A stretch of DNA of 64,000 nucleotides, from assembly GCA_002840535.1 (NCBI GenBank), contig PHBH01000040.1:47914-111913 (forward strand). The letters run 5' to 3'. The notes beneath the pieces were generated by a model, which searched no databases, was not told where the DNA came from, and worked only from the letters and a program-made list of their open reading frames with translations. This document shows positions 43,807-51,976 of this stretch, one piece after another (position 1 is the first letter of the stretch; the number at the start of each line of letters is the position of its first letter). The translations under genes were made by a program, and so were the position numbers. This DNA is from Deltaproteobacteria bacterium HGW-Deltaproteobacteria-15 (GTDB lineage: Bacteria; Desulfobacterota; DSM-4660; Desulfatiglandales; HGW-15).

Positions 43807-44289
43807 GTGGAGCTGACTTTGATTATCATCGGGCTCCTGCTTGCGATTCTGGGTTTTGTCGGCTGCCTGCTTCCCGTTCTGCCCGGACCGCCTTTGAGCT
43901 ATATCGCTTTGCTCGTCCTCTCCTTTGCAAGGGATTGGCAAGCGTTCAGCATCTCTTTTCTGGTGATCACCGGAATCATAGCGGTGGTGGTATCGATCCT
44001 CGACTTCCTGATCCCGCCTGCGGGCGCCAAGAGGTACGGAGCATCCAGGTACGGCTTCTGGGGTTCTCTAATCGGTATGGTGCTGGGCCTGATCTTCTTT
44101 TCGGTTCCCGGGATGTTCATCGGCGGCTGGGCTGGCGCGGTTTTGGGAGAGCTCTATGGGGGCAAAACCGGCAAAGGAGCCATGCGGGCAGGTTGGGGCG
44201 CGTTCCTCGGGAATCTGGTTGCCATTGGACTGAAGATGGCGTTCTCGGCCGCTCTGATCATCATCTACATCAAAGAAATGATCAGCTGA
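43807..44289 (+). CDS. DUF456 family membrane protein
   Basis: The 160-residue protein has four to five membrane helices: GFVGCLLPVLPGPPLSYIAL near the N-terminus and the Gly-rich GMFIGGWAGAVLGELYGGK in the middle, both typical of DUF456. Family role unknown; members have glycine-zipper-like helices. It follows the 55-residue membrane protein by 18 bp. Confidence 0.85.
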   Translation: MELTLIIIGLLLAILGFVGCLLPVLPGPPLSYIALLVLSFARDWQAFSISFLVITGIIAVVVSILDFLIPPAGAKRYGASRYGFWGSLIGMVLGLIFFSVPGMFIGGWAGAVLGELYGGKTGKGAMRAGWGAFLGNLVAIGLKMAFSAALIIIYIKEMIS

Positions 44290-44295
44290 AATACT

Positions 44296-44371
44296 TGGGA
44301 CACGGATTGACAGTATTTAAACGGATTAGAAAAAGAGCCCCGGCTGTGTTCATCCGTGTTTATCCGCGTAC
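44296..44371. repeat. Inverted ACACGGATT / ATCCGTGT repeat
   Basis: ACACGGATTGACAGT and AAACGGATTAGA face TGTGTTCATCCGTGTTTATC across a short spacer, between convergent DUF456 and DUF3795 genes, where it may act as a terminator. Confidence 0.6.
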
Positions 44372-44382
44372 CATACTCCTTG

Positions 44383-44883
44383 TCAGTCCAGGTCCAAACT
44401 CGCCTTGCATTGATTGCATTTCACGGCGCCGCGGAATACCTTTTGGCCGCATTCAGGACAAACGTAACGGGCTTCCTCATCCTTTACCCATTTTTCAGTG
44501 CCAACCTCCCGCCAGTATGGAATAGCCCGCAATATTACTTTCTTGCCGACAGTCATCGGAAACTCGTCGATATACCGGCAAGGAAACTCATCGCATTGAT
44601 GACATCCGGTGTACCCCTTCTCCTCAGTGCACTTTCTGATATCGCACTGTCTGCAATGCATAAACAACTGATCAGACAGGCAGCCGCGGCATTGAATATC
44701 CTCGGAGGAAAGATTTTGACTGTTGGGGAGAGTCCCTTTTCCGGAGACATTCCCCTTGTAGAGATTCACCAGCCGCTCTTTGAATTTGAGGTTGTTGTCC
44801 CGGCCTGCGATATAAATGGCACAGACACCGCAGTAGAGGCCGCAGGGAGCGATAAGATCCGGATTTACTGTCCCGCTCTTCAT
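44383..44883 (-). CDS. DUF3795 Cys-rich protein
   Basis: The 166-residue protein is full of Cys pairs: APCGLYCGVCAIY, CRGCLSDQLFMHCRQCDIRK, CHQCDEFPCRYI, and a C-terminal zinc-ribbon CPECG...CNQCK. DUF3795 proteins are of unknown role and often small regulators or metal-binding proteins in anaerobes. The start is ATG 44883, which overlaps the stop of the upstream selenocysteine rhodanese (ATGA); longer in-frame starts would overlap conserved rhodanese sequence. Confidence 0.8.
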   Translation of the reverse strand: MKSGTVNPDLIAPCGLYCGVCAIYIAGRDNNLKFKERLVNLYKGNVSGKGTLPNSQNLSSEDIQCRGCLSDQLFMHCRQCDIRKCTEEKGYTGCHQCDEFPCRYIDEFPMTVGKKVILRAIPYWREVGTEKWVKDEEARYVCPECGQKVFRGAVKCNQCKASLDLD

Positions 44884-45290
44884 TTCGGTTCTGTCGGGAA
44901 TTTTGCCTGAGACCATTCGTCCCACCCCCCTTTTAGCGCATAGACCTTTGAATATCCCTTTTCAACGAACTTCTGTGCCGCACGGGCACTCGTCCCTTCG
45001 CTGGGTCAGGCACAATAAAAGATCAGGGTTTTGTCCTTGGGGTACCTGTCCATGAGGGAAGCCACCTTATCGGGATCTTCCCGCACTGCTCCTTTGATTT
45101 TCTCCTTGCTGGCATCCCAGTCAGCCCGCTGGCGAACATCGATGATGATGCAGCCTGGATTTCCCAGCATCTTTCTGACTTCCTCCTTGCTGATCCTGGG
45201 GACCGCCTGCGAATGGACCATGGATACCATCATGAAAATGACCCCAACGCTGAACATTGCAGCCGCAAAAATCAATTCCGCACCTCTCAT
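44880..45290 (-). CDS. Rhodanese-like protein with in-frame UGA (probable selenoprotein)
   Basis: The frame starts at ATG 45290 (after GGAAGGAG) and continues through TGA at 45006-45008 to a TGA at 44880-44882. The 136-residue product has an N-terminal membrane anchor or signal (residues 5-27) and one rhodanese domain: CIIIDVRQRADW, then LIFYCA-U-PSEGTSARAAQK and GYSKVYALKGGWDEWS. The UGA (codon 95) sits in the active-site loop where relatives have a CxC motif. Conserved rhodanese sequence continues for 41 codons after it, ending in a 4-bp overlap with the next gene. A hairpin follows 16 nt downstream. Alternative: a nonsense mutation or sequencing error. Confidence 0.8.
44975..45008 (-). promoter_or_regulatory. 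Candidate bacterial SECIS element
   Basis: Right after the UGA (45006-45008) the mRNA can form GUGCC-CGUGC-GGCAC (44975-44989): a 5-bp stem with a 5-nt loop containing G at position 2. It starts 16 nt from the UGA, within the range described for bacterial SECIS. The outer stem is weak. Confidence 0.5.
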
Positions 45291-45498
45291 CGTCTCCTTC
45301 CTTTCTCTTTAATGTGGAAAGCATCGATCAAGGGGATGGAAGGAGCATAGAGTTTCCGGAAGGATACATGAATACAGGATTGACTGTATTTCAAACGTAC
45401 TTAATTTTTGATACTTCAATCCTCTCGCTTGGGACAGTTTTGAAGCGGCCCGACGGGCCGGGATTCAGATAAAAAAGACCTCAAACAAGGAGACCCAA

Positions 45499-46962
45499 AT
45501 GGAAAAGGACAAAAAGCTGACGACCAACGCCGGCGCCCCTGTCGTTGACAACCAGAACGTAATCACAGCCGGACCGCGGGGACCGATGCTGCTGCAGGAC
45601 GTATGGTTCCTTGAAAAACTCGCCAACTTTGATCGGGAGGTCATCCCCGAGAGACGCATGCATGCCAAAGGGTCGGGGGCATACGGCGTCTTTACCGTCA
45701 CTCATGACATCACCCGTTATACCAAGGCAAAGATATTTTCGGATGTGGGGAAAAAGACCGATCTCTTCATTCGTTTTTCCACTGTGGCCGGGGAGCGCGG
45801 CGCTGCGGACGCGGAAAGGGATATCCGCGGCTTTGCCATCAAGTTCTACACCGAGCAAGGCAACTGGGATCTGGTGGGAAACAACACCCCCGTATTCTTC
45901 CTTCGCGACCCCCTCAAGTTCCCGGACCTCAACCACGCGGTCAAGCGGGATCCCCGCACAAACATGCGCAGCGCCCGCAACAACTGGGACTTCTGGACCT
46001 CCCTGCCCGAGGCGCTGCACCAGGTAACCATCGTCATGAGCGACCGGGGCATTCCTTATTCCTATCGACACATGCACGGCTTCGGAAGTCATACCTTCAG
46101 TTTCATAAACGCCAAAAACGAACGGTACTGGGTCAAGTTTCACCTCCGCACCCGGCAGGGAATCCGAAACCTGACCGACCAGGAGGCGGAGGCGATCGTC
46201 GGCAAAGACAGGGAAAGCCACCAGCGAGACCTGTATGAGAGCATCGAGCGTGGCGATTTTCCCAAGTGGACCATGTTCATTCAGGTGATGCCGGAGAAGG
46301 ACGCGGCGACATGTCCCTATAATCCCTTCGATCTCACCAAGGTCTGGTTCCACAAGGATTATCCCCTGATCGAGGTAGGCGTGCTCGAACTGAACCGCAA
46401 CCCCGAGAACTATTTTGCCGAGGTGGAGCAGTCGGCTTTCAATCCGGCCAACATCGTGCCCGGAATCGGATTTTCGCCGGACAAGATGCTGCAGGGGAGA
46501 TTGTTTTCCTACGGCGACGCCCAGCGTTACCGGCTTGGCGTGAACCACCACCTGATCCCTGTCAATGCCTCCCGTTGCCCGATTCACAGCTTTCACCGAG
46601 ATGGAGCCATGCGGGTTGACGGCAATTATGGCAGCACCCTCGGGTACGAGCCCAACAGCTACGGGGAGTGGAGAGAGCAGCCCGATTTCGCCGAACCGCC
46701 CCTCAGTCTGAAAGGCGCTGCCGACCACTGGAACCACCGGGAGGATGACGATTACTACTCCCAGCCCGGCAAGCTCTTTCGCCTGATGAGCCCTGAACAG
46801 CAGGAGCTCCTTTTTGCCAACACAGCCCGCGCGATCGGAGAGGCGCCGAAAGAGGTGCAGATGCGCCACATAGGGAACTGCCTCAAGGCCGATCCTGCCT
46901 ATGGAAAGGGGGTCGCCAAGGCGCTGGGAATCGTACTCGGTGAGATGACAAAAGCAGCGTAG
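45499..46962 (+). CDS. katA: Monofunctional heme catalase
   Basis: A full-length 487-residue clade 3-type catalase: N-terminal TTNAGAPVVDNQNVITAGPRG, the catalytic His in VIPERRMHAKGSGAYGVF, Asn in WDLVGNNTPVFFLRDP, and the heme Tyr in GRLFSYGDAQRYRLG. It decomposes hydrogen peroxide in the cytoplasm. AAGGAG precedes the ATG. The gap upstream (45291-45498) shows a CGGCCCGACGGGCCG hairpin but no gene. With the SOR-like protein nearby this suggests a local oxidative-stress set. Confidence 0.98.
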   Translation: MEKDKKLTTNAGAPVVDNQNVITAGPRGPMLLQDVWFLEKLANFDREVIPERRMHAKGSGAYGVFTVTHDITRYTKAKIFSDVGKKTDLFIRFSTVAGERGAADAERDIRGFAIKFYTEQGNWDLVGNNTPVFFLRDPLKFPDLNHAVKRDPRTNMRSARNNWDFWTSLPEALHQVTIVMSDRGIPYSYRHMHGFGSHTFSFINAKNERYWVKFHLRTRQGIRNLTDQEAEAIVGKDRESHQRDLYESIERGDFPKWTMFIQVMPEKDAATCPYNPFDLTKVWFHKDYPLIEVGVLELNRNPENYFAEVEQSAFNPANIVPGIGFSPDKMLQGRLFSYGDAQRYRLGVNHHLIPVNASRCPIHSFHRDGAMRVDGNYGSTLGYEPNSYGEWREQPDFAEPPLSLKGAADHWNHREDDDYYSQPGKLFRLMSPEQQELLFANTARAIGEAPKEVQMRHIGNCLKADPAYGKGVAKALGIVLGEMTKAA

Positions 46963-47044
46963 TCGTCAATGAGCGATGGAGGATGGGACTGAGTCATGCT
47001 CTTGACATGACACTGGGAGCCCAAGACACGGTGGCCTTAGTCGA

Positions 47045-47075
47045 CTCCGCCGGATATATCCGGCGGAGTTTTTTT
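47045..47075 (+). terminator. Rho-independent terminator of katA
   Basis: CTCCGCCGGAT and ATCCGGCGGAG form a perfect 11-bp stem with a 2-nt TA spacer at the centre, followed by seven T. It lies 83 bp after the katA stop. Confidence 0.9.
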
Positions 47076-47167
47076 ATCCAATTGTCAGTCGATTTCTTCC
47101 CGAGCTCTTGCTTTCGTAGAGAAGGGTATCGGCTCTCCAGAGGCAACTTCACGACTGGCCGCTGCAC

Positions 47168-47497
47168 TCAATCGACGATGAACAGCTTCGCGCCCACGGT
47201 CGTATATGAGCGGTGCGGTTCGGCATCGTCCGCCACCTGATAACTCATGCCCGGCCCGAGAGTAAGGGTACGCCCGTCTTTCAACTCAGTCCGCAGTTCA
47301 CCCTCCATGCAGAGAACGATGTGCCCTTTGACGCACCAGTGGTCGGCAAGATAACCGGGCGTGTATTCGACCATTCGGACCCGGATGTCCCCAAAGAACT
47401 GCGTTCGCCAGTACGCAGACCCTCGATCGCCTTTGTATTCCATTTGTTCTACCTTGGACCAGTCGGTTGTGCGATATGGAAAACCCGACATTTGCAT
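47168..47497 (-). CDS. Cupin-fold protein with DHCW-type motif
   Basis: The 109-residue single-domain cupin has the core TPGYLADHWCVKGHIVLCME followed by GELRTELKDGRTLTLGPGMS. The DHWC sequence resembles the DHCW-motif cupins, with His as metal ligand. Enzymatic role unknown. The next gene upstream on the same strand is 37 bp away (47534), so the two may be cotranscribed. Confidence 0.8.
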   Translation of the reverse strand: MQMSGFPYRTTDWSKVEQMEYKGDRGSAYWRTQFFGDIRVRMVEYTPGYLADHWCVKGHIVLCMEGELRTELKDGRTLTLGPGMSYQVADDAEPHRSYTTVGAKLFIVD

Positions 47498-47533
47498 GGC
47501 GCCCTCCTCCGGTTGCGTGCGTCGAACGCAGCA

Positions 47534-49327
47534 TCATTCTTCCATACTGTCTTCCGCGCAGGTGATCACGAGGCGCCACATGGCCCCGTGCAGGGCAGCG
47601 GTCCGCCAGTAGGCCACCTTGGTTACCGGCGTTTCCGAGTCCTTCCGGTAGAACCGGTAAACGCCCGTACCTTCGTTGGCGGAGGCCACCTTTCGGGCCA
47701 GAGCGAGCAGTTCAGGAAAAGGCCGATAGAGCGGATCTTGAAAGACATTCAGCCCGATCTGTTTCGGATCCACATCGTAGATCATGAGCCCGTCGGTTTG
47801 CATCAGGAAAATATCGACAGGCAGGTTTGAAGCGACCGGTCCGATGATGCTCCCCAACAAGTACTCTGGGGCAAAGAGCGCGGATACCGACCCCTTAAAC
47901 CGGCGGTCCGGTGAAAAAACAGGATGATGAATGACAACCGCGTCAGGACCTTCGACGGAACGGAACGAACCGCTCATCACCGGCTTTTGGGTTTTGAACA
48001 TCTTGACCATGTGCGCCTGCGTGCTGATGTCGGCGCCTTCGGATGAACTGTGTTCGGGAGGTTCAACGACCGCCATTATCCCCTTGTTGCTCACCGTTTC
48101 GCAGTCAATGATATAGGGATTGGCCCCGTACAGCCGCTTCAGAACATCCCGGGCGTAATCGCCTTTCAGGTCTTTTCCGGACAATGCCAGCGCGCTGCGC
48201 TTAAGATCGCCGTCCAGCGTGTTCAATCCCGCCATAACCTCTCCATGCAACTGGGACAGAACGTCTTGCAGGTCTTTTCGGGATAGCATCGGCTCATGCT
48301 GACTCACAACGGGAACCACCAGTTCCCCGGCAATGATCTTCGCCTGCAACGCGAGGACTCTGTCATGGATTTCCGCAGGGATCAGTTTCCTGTTCCGGTC
48401 GTTGTAGACGAACCCGACGCCGTTCTCTTTCAGGCCGAAGATCTTCAGACCGCCGGAAAAGTCTCCCTGAACGGAGGACCTGACGCTCTCGAAAACCGCC
48501 GCATCGATATTCTTGGTCATACTTGTCAGGACAAGTCCCGGCGCTTCGGCACTCTGATCGATGTCCACACCAATCGCCAGCCGGTTCATCTTCTTCGCAG
48601 CCCGGAAAACGCCGTCGCCCGTTGCGCCCGACGCGTGGTAGATGATATCCGCCCCCTCTCCATACATGCTGGTCGCGATCAGGTACCCTTTTTGCGGATC
48701 GTTGAACGCCCGACCGGTTATTCCGGCAAATTTAGAAAGAACCCGAATATCCGGCCGGGCGCCTCTTGCGCCGGCAAGATAGCCTGCCTGAAATTTTCGG
48801 ATGATCGGGCTGTCCATGCCGCCTACAAAGCCGATTTTACCCGTCCTGCTCTTCAGGGCCGCGATGACCCCGACAAGATAAGAACCTTCCTCTTCCTTGA
48901 ACAGGAGCCCTGCGAGATTCGCCGGCAAAGGGGTTATCCGGCCCTTGTCGTCATACTTCACGCCATAATCGACACAGGCGAATTTCTTGTGAGGATATCG
49001 GGCCGCCAGTGTATTCAGCCTGTCGGAAAACGCAAACCCGACCCCGATGATCATCCCCGCGTCCGAAGCGGCTGCCTGGTTCACGGCATGTTCCAATTCC
49101 AGATTTCTCTTGTGCTCGATATAGACCGCTTTCACACCCAGCAGAGCGACCGCTTTTTCCAGGCCGTTGTACGCCGCATCGTTGAACCCGCCGTCCCCTC
49201 TGCCGCCGATATCGAAAATGAGCGCGACCTTCAAGGGATCCGCGTTTTGCGCAAGGGAATTCTGCGCTGCGAAAAAAGAGGCCGTCAAGGCCAGCATCAA
49301 CGAAGTAACCATCCATATCCTTTTCAT
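47534..49327 (-). CDS. BMP-family substrate-binding protein fused to a Cache-like sensor domain
   Basis: The 597-residue exported protein has a signal peptide (residues 1-26, MKRIWMVTSLMLALTASFFA). Residues about 32-320 form a BMP/Med (PnrA-like, purine-nucleoside) binding domain with KVALIFDIGGRGDGGFND, NQAAASDAGMIIGVGFAF and ADIIYHASGATGDGVFRAAK. After a helical linker, residues about 400-590 look like a Cache domain (DIFLMQTDGLMIYDVDPKQI, GTGVYRFYRK, KVAYWRTAAL). There is no membrane segment or kinase domain after it. It could sense a nucleoside-like ligand and pass it to a partner. GGAG precedes ATG 49327; a longer frame lacks a ribosome site. Confidence 0.8.
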   Translation of the reverse strand: MKRIWMVTSLMLALTASFFAAQNSLAQNADPLKVALIFDIGGRGDGGFNDAAYNGLEKAVALLGVKAVYIEHKRNLELEHAVNQAAASDAGMIIGVGFAFSDRLNTLAARYPHKKFACVDYGVKYDDKGRITPLPANLAGLLFKEEEGSYLVGVIAALKSRTGKIGFVGGMDSPIIRKFQAGYLAGARGARPDIRVLSKFAGITGRAFNDPQKGYLIATSMYGEGADIIYHASGATGDGVFRAAKKMNRLAIGVDIDQSAEAPGLVLTSMTKNIDAAVFESVRSSVQGDFSGGLKIFGLKENGVGFVYNDRNRKLIPAEIHDRVLALQAKIIAGELVVPVVSQHEPMLSRKDLQDVLSQLHGEVMAGLNTLDGDLKRSALALSGKDLKGDYARDVLKRLYGANPYIIDCETVSNKGIMAVVEPPEHSSSEGADISTQAHMVKMFKTQKPVMSGSFRSVEGPDAVVIHHPVFSPDRRFKGSVSALFAPEYLLGSIIGPVASNLPVDIFLMQTDGLMIYDVDPKQIGLNVFQDPLYRPFPELLALARKVASANEGTGVYRFYRKDSETPVTKVAYWRTAALHGAMWRLVITCAEDSMEE

Positions 49328-49832
49328 CTCGCATCTCCATTCCTTCAGCTTGTCTGTCGACCCGTGCACGTGTGTGCGAAACAAGCTTGCCCCTTGTATG
49401 TGTTAGAATGCGGATCAAGGAACCTGGTCTTCATATATCACTTTCCGGAGTCGATCAAATTATAATTGCATCTCCCTGCAACCCCGCTAACGGGATTTTT
49501 CTTCACTACGCTCGAACACCCCACCCTTCGGGCGGTCCCCATCTTGTTCGTGCAGGCACGAACACCCCGCAAGCGGGTCCCCATCTTCCGCCTCGCTACA
49601 ACAAGCGGCAGGGAAAATGGGTACCGCCCCGAAGGGGTGGGACTCCGAGCGAAGCGAGGAGAATCTTCGACCTCAAAAGGGCTTTCCATGCCCTGCCGGT
49701 GCCGCGGGGAATCACCGAAAAAAGAGTTGCATCGAAACAGTCGATAAGGTTAGATTTCCAAGCGGTTCTGGAGGCGCAGTCCCAAAGCCACTTTGGAAAT
49801 GACACACACGGTGATCATGAAGGGAGAAGCGG
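49328..49832. other. Intergenic region holding a palindromic element
   Basis: About 500 bp between divergent genes. The central 200 bp are the palindromic element listed next. The rest shows no gene. Confidence 0.4.
49475..49676 (-). repeat. Modular palindromic element, copy 2 (inverted)
   Basis: The reverse complement starts TTGAGGTCGAAGATTCTCCT and ends GCGGGGTTGCAGG, matching copy 1 at 30481-30639. It has the same hairpin modules plus an additional about 40-bp insert with GTTCGTGC-CT-GCACGAAC and CCGCCCGAAGGGTGGG hairpins. No open frame is present. Confidence 0.75.
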
Positions 49833-50219
49833 ATGGATCTCAAGGTATCGGTCAACAAGAAGGCGCTGAACGCCTGGGTGGTTTCTCTCGAAGGTTCCCT
49901 GGACTCCGATACGGCATCAGGGTTCGGCGAGCGGATCCGGCCCCTGCTGGATATGGACCGGTTCACACTGGTCCTGGATATGGATGGGCTCCAACATATC
50001 AGCAGTGCCGGATTGCGTGAAATTTTCAAGGCACAGAAAGCCCAGAAGGCTGTTCACGGGAAATTGGTTTTCATGCATCTCAAACCGCAGATCCGAAAGG
50101 TCTTCGAGATTGTAAACGCCTTGCCCTCCATGAGTATCTTCACCAGTCTGCAGGAAATGGACAAATACCTCGACAGGATGCAGAAACAGGTCACCCATCC
50201 GGACGAACCGGAGTACTGA
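49833..50219 (+). CDS. STAS-domain protein (anti-sigma-factor-antagonist type)
   Basis: The 128-residue protein has one STAS domain: VVSLEGSLDSDTASGFGERI and DMDGLQHISSAGLREIFKAQ, with Ser-Ser at the usual phosphorylation site. It likely binds an anti-sigma factor/kinase and is regulated by phosphorylation. GAAGGGAG precedes the ATG. No RsbW- or RsbU-like gene is nearby. Confidence 0.88.
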   Translation: MDLKVSVNKKALNAWVVSLEGSLDSDTASGFGERIRPLLDMDRFTLVLDMDGLQHISSAGLREIFKAQKAQKAVHGKLVFMHLKPQIRKVFEIVNALPSMSIFTSLQEMDKYLDRMQKQVTHPDEPEY

Positions 50220-50274
50220 GACGGCTGTCAGTGATAACTTGGCCGAGCCAAAGACGGTCGCTTCGGGGTGTGCT

Positions 50275-51360
50275 TCAAATCCATTTTTTCCGCTTGAAAT
50301 AGGCGAGCAGACCGATGCCGATAACCAGCATAACGGTCCAAACCAGGTAGTAGCCAAAAGGCCATTTCAATTCAGGCATGTGCTCAAAGTTCATTCCGTA
50401 CACACCGACGATAAAGGTCAAGGGGATGAAGATCGTGGCGATGATGGTGAGCACTTTCATGACTTCATTCATGCGGTTGCTGATGCTTGACAAGTAGGTG
50501 TCTTGCAGGCCGCCCAGGATATCCCTATAGGTCTCCACCATGTCGATGATCTGGATGGTGTGGTCATACAGATCACGCCAGAAGACTTTAGTCTCCGGGC
50601 CGATTATTGATGACTCGCTCTTTTCAAGCCTTCCGATCTCTTCACGAAGCGGCCACACCGCCTTGCGCAAACTCAAGATGTCGCGTTTGAGCCCATGAAT
50701 TTCATTGATATCCTTCGGCTTCGGTTCGGCCAGGATCCGGTCGTCGATATCCTCGATGCGGTCGCCGATACGCTCGACGGCCACAAAGTATTGGTCCACA
50801 ATGGCATCCATGAGGGAATAGGCGAGGTAGTCAGATTTCATGGCGCGGATGCGGCCCTTTGCAGTCCGCATGCGATCCCGCACCGTATTAAAGACATCCC
50901 CTTCCTGCTCCTGGAAGGAGATCACGTAATTCTCTCCTACTATCAGACTGACCTGTTCGATTTCGACGCTGTTTGCAGCCTGGTTGAATGACATCATCTT
51001 CAACACGATGAACACATAACTTGGGAATTCCTCTATCTTGAGCCGTTGTGCAGTACTGACGATGTCTTCCAGGGTCAATGGATGCAGGTTAAAGCCTTTT
51101 CCCAAGATTTCGACCAGGGCGATATCGTGTATGCCGTTGACGTTGATCCAGGTGACGCCGGAAGATTTGGCAAACTCCATGCATCGATCCGCGGAGACAT
51201 CGCGCAGTTCGTTGAGCTTTGTATCGTCGTATTCGATCACATCGATGCGCGCCTTTTCCTGCTTCCGCTCTCCAATGAAGACCATGGTACCCGGGGCCAT
51301 ACCGGTCTTAATGCCGGACCCACGGGGTTTTCTTCTCCTCTTTTTTTCAGACTGCGTCAT
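50275..51360 (-). CDS. corA: CorA family Mg/Co transporter
   Basis: The 361-residue protein has a large cytoplasmic N-terminal domain with long helices and two C-terminal membrane helices, with the pore signature YGMNFEHMPEL between them, and a basic C-terminus YFKRKKWI. It transports Mg2+ (or Co2+/Ni2+) as a pentamer in the inner membrane. The N-terminus is very basic (TQSEKKRRRKPRGSG). Confidence 0.95.
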   Translation of the reverse strand: MTQSEKKRRRKPRGSGIKTGMAPGTMVFIGERKQEKARIDVIEYDDTKLNELRDVSADRCMEFAKSSGVTWINVNGIHDIALVEILGKGFNLHPLTLEDIVSTAQRLKIEEFPSYVFIVLKMMSFNQAANSVEIEQVSLIVGENYVISFQEQEGDVFNTVRDRMRTAKGRIRAMKSDYLAYSLMDAIVDQYFVAVERIGDRIEDIDDRILAEPKPKDINEIHGLKRDILSLRKAVWPLREEIGRLEKSESSIIGPETKVFWRDLYDHTIQIIDMVETYRDILGGLQDTYLSSISNRMNEVMKVLTIIATIFIPLTFIVGVYGMNFEHMPELKWPFGYYLVWTVMLVIGIGLLAYFKRKKWI

Positions 51361-51976
51361 TCTTATCGCTCCATGTTGCGCGACGTGAGACAGAGAACTG
51401 CCGTACCCCCTGGGCTGACCACGCCATTACGCTGCCGCACGGCCCTCGGGCCACCTCTCACACGCCCTCTCTATGTAACTTGCTCCAGCTGGATAGCATC
51501 CAGCGAGATTTACATAAAGCTTCTCGGGCCTCATTCAAACACCAAGACTATGGATTAATCCTCCTCCGGTCAATTCTTTTATCCGACCTTGTTTGCCCTC
51601 TCTTAAAGAAGACTACTTATTCTTCCTGGCTTCAGTCTTGCTTTTTCCAAAATAGCCGGGAACATAATCGCTGTCCTGCAAAGTTGACTCACGAGGGCGA
51701 ATCCCTCTATACTCCGGTGCAAAGTTCGTATTCCCTTTCATCAGCAAGGCGGTTGCCCCCCTTCTTGGAGATTAACTCATAAAGAGTGAAGGTCTTGGAA
51801 TAACGTCTCTCTATCATCACTTTCAAATCGCACCCACTGATTGCATTTGTGCAAGTATTTTGCTACGGTGGATGGTCGCGACAGGATTGATCCAAGTCCC
51901 GGTTGACTTGACCTCATATTCGAATAGGGCAGTTTGCAGTTTCTCGTATTCAATCAACCAGACAGGAGATTTATCC
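51361..51976. other. Intergenic region with one short reading frame
   Basis: About 615 bp between divergent genes. Apart from the short minus-strand frame at 51613-51741 I see no gene. A GAGGGCGAATCCCTC hairpin lies near 51690-51705. No known riboswitch pattern was recognised. Confidence 0.35.
51613..51741 (-). CDS. Short reading frame with protein-like composition (42 aa)
   Basis: ATG 51741 to TAG 51613 encodes MKGNTNFAPEYRGIRPREST followed by LQDSDYVPGYFGKSKTEARK and NK. The composition looks protein-like, but there is no ribosome site at the normal distance, and another frame of the same stretch (LYELISKKGGNRLADERE) also looks protein-like. It may be a remnant or antisense to a structured RNA. 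Confidence 0.25.
   Translation of the reverse strand: MKGNTNFAPEYRGIRPRESTLQDSDYVPGYFGKSKTEARKNK

Noticed and set aside
51650..51800. Riboswitch (c-di-GMP or similar) before the secreted protein
   Set aside because: There are two GCAAAGTT repeats and a GAGGGCGAATCCCTC hairpin, but the remaining conserved parts of GEMM or other known riboswitches are absent.
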